Positions 5,614 to 6,746 of a stretch of 6,746 nt of DNA are shown piece after piece. Origin of the DNA: an uncultured Verrucomicrobiota bacterium (GTDB taxonomy: Bacteria > Verrucomicrobiota > Verrucomicrobiia > Chthoniobacterales > SZAS-18). The translations under genes and the position numbers were made by a program. The notes under the pieces are model-generated. The model saw only the letters and a list, made by a program, of their open reading frames with translations. It was not told the origin of the DNA and searched no databases. Positions within the stretch are counted from its first letter, which is position 1, and every line of letters begins with the position of its first letter. The DNA lies in the NCBI GenBank assembly GCA_937873255.1, contig CALMVM010000153.1, positions 287 through 7,032 on the forward strand, written 5' to 3'.

Positions 5614-6746
5614 TTATCGACCCGCGTGACGGAAAATTGCCAGCGCCGCGAGGTCGTCGGCGAAGGGCTGGCCGTCGGAGTAGGCGTGCAGGCATTTCAA
5701 AAGATCGGCCAGCGCCGCGCCGGAGGTTCCCGGCTGGCGCGGACGACCGGTGGCGAGCGCCGGAATCTCGCGCACGCATTGCTCGAACGCGGCAAATTCC
5801 ATCCGCGAACCGGCGGCGTCCACGACGTCGTAAAAGCCGTCGGTGAACAATAGACAGCCGTCGCCCGGTTCCAGCCGCACGAGGCTTTCGTCGGGCCGGA
5901 GGTTCTCCTGCAAGCCGAGCGGCGGGCATTGCGAGCGAAACCCTTCGAGCCCGCCGCCCGCGCGCGCGACCAACAGCGGCGGATGCCCGGCCCCGGCCAT
6001 CGTCAACTCTCCGGAAGCCGGGTCGAGCGCGATCCCCATCGCCGTGAGCATGGATCGGCCTTTGAAATTCGCCCGGAAATCGGTGTTCACGAGGCGTAAA
6101 ATCTCCGCCGGCGACGCGGTCAACGCCGCCGCGTGACGAAACAACAATTTGGCCAACGCGGTGAGCAGCGCGGCGGAAGCCCCGTGACCGGTGGCGTCGG
6201 CGATCCAGAAAAACCACCGGCCGTCGGGGAGGCGCAACCAGTCGTAAATGTCGCCTCCGACCTGAATGACGGGCTGGTAATGGGCAGCGAGGTCCCAACC
6301 GGATAGCGCGGGCAGGGACTGGGGGATGATCGTCTGCTGCGTCGCGCGGGCGGCTTCGAGGTCGCGTTCGAGTTCGACGCGCCAGTCGGCGAGTTCCTGG
6401 TTCTGGCGTTCGAGTTGCCGGCGCAACGCGTGGAGGCGGAGTTGGGTGTTGATGCGCGCCTGGAGGACGGCGGCATTCACCGGTTTGGTCACAAAGTCGC
6501 TGGCCCCGGCTTCCAGACAATTGATCTCCTGTTCGTCGCCGGCCATGCCCGTGAGCATGATGACGGGCAACTGCGCCACGGCGGCGTCGGGGTGAGCGCG
6601 CAAGCGTTCGCAGACTTCCGCGCCGTTCAGGTCGCCGGGCATGGCGAAATCCAGCAGCACGAGGGCGGGCAGACGCGCGTCGATGGCTTCGAGCGCCTCC
6701 CGGCCGCCGCCGGCTTGCCGGCAGACGTGGCCGGCGTTTTCCAGGG
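5614..6746 (-). CDS. Response regulator with PP2C/SpoIIE-type phosphatase output domain (partial, N-terminus outside window)
   Basis: The reading frame enters from the right edge, so the first residues are missing (about 20, including the acidic pair of the receiver domain). The visible receiver starts LENAGHVCRQ. Counting from the GTG at 6660, it contains the phosphoacceptor D4 (LLDFAMPG), T37 (MLTG) and K59 (VTKP). A coiled-coil linker spans about 76-110. The PP2C-type Ser/Thr phosphatase domain (RsbU/SpoIIE class) follows, with metal-binding marks VGGDIYD (134-140), ADATGHG (154-160), AGAGHPPLL (222-230), TDGFYD (273-278) and ADD (334-336). Phosphorylation of the receiver by an unseen histidine kinase would switch the phosphatase, which in this family usually dephosphorylates an anti-sigma-factor antagonist in partner-switching control of a sigma factor or other output. 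The GTG at 6660 is not the true start, because the receiver continues upstream. No anti-sigma factor, antagonist or kinase is in the window. The stop is TAA at 5616-5614, upstream of tRNA-Pro. Confidence 0.93.
   Translation of the reverse strand, partial: LENAGHVCRQAGGGREALEAIDARLPALVLLDFAMPGDLNGAEVCERLRAHPDAAVAQLPVIMLTGMAGDEQEINCLEAGASDFVTKPVNAAVLQARINTQLRLHALRRQLERQNQELADWRVELERDLEAARATQQTIIPQSLPALSGWDLAAHYQPVIQVGGDIYDWLRLPDGRWFFWIADATGHGASAALLTALAKLLFRHAAALTASPAEILRLVNTDFRANFKGRSMLTAMGIALDPASGELTMAGAGHPPLLVARAGGGLEGFRSQCPPLGLQENLRPDESLVRLEPGDGCLLFTDGFYDVVDAAGSRMEFAAFEQCVREIPALATGRPRQPGTSGAALADLLKCLHAYSDGQPFADDLAALAIFRHAGR

Noticed and set aside
5519..6520. 333-codon open frame on the minus strand overlapping the phosphatase gene
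   Set aside because: It is out of frame with the receiver and PP2C motifs, is very Arg/Pro-rich and runs into the tRNA-Pro gene; it is a high-GC shadow.

Overview
The window is high-GC bacterial DNA (about 60-68% over most of its length). It holds seven protein-coding features and two tRNA genes, with very short intergenic gaps. Few starts have a recognisable Shine-Dalgarno sequence. The orphan pseudopilin has a signal of the FTLLELLVVISIIAVLAG type. Together with the high GC this is most like a Verrucomicrobiota member (for example Opitutae); that assignment is inference, with no marker gene to confirm it. Both edges look like broken ends: the left edge carries an AT-rich patch and a headless gene, and the right edge cuts a gene.

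Left part (1-1573, + strand): the C-terminal half of an imidazolonepropionase-like amidohydrolase lacks its N-terminal metal site and its start. Downstream is a 241-residue type II secretion/type IV pilus-like pseudopilin resembling GspG, whose leader region contains a perfect 7-7-7 inverted repeat. A tRNA-Gly(CCC) gene follows at 1625-1695.

Centre (1766-4862, + strand): this is a tight two-gene operon. The first gene is a complete DrrA-type ABC ATPase. One base after its stop begins a 722-codon ORF that joins a whole ABC-2 permease (about residues 1-271) to a whole metal-dependent amidohydrolase (about residues 291-722), with every expected metal ligand present. A seventh hydrophobic segment between the two halves would put the enzyme on the outer (periplasmic) face of the membrane. 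This exporter-hydrolase fusion is the most unusual item in the window: it suggests an ABC exporter with a physically attached extracytoplasmic hydrolase. The substrate is unknown.

Right part (4840-6746, - strand): a 195-residue polytopic membrane protein of unknown function converges on the fusion gene, with a 23-bp tail-to-tail overlap. Upstream of it is tRNA-Pro(CGG) with encoded CCA, whose 3' end is part of a perfect hairpin. Next comes a response regulator with a PP2C/SpoIIE-type serine phosphatase output domain, truncated at its N-terminus by the window edge. No integrase, transposase, CRISPR array or rRNA was seen, and no gap without a gene exceeds 300 bases.
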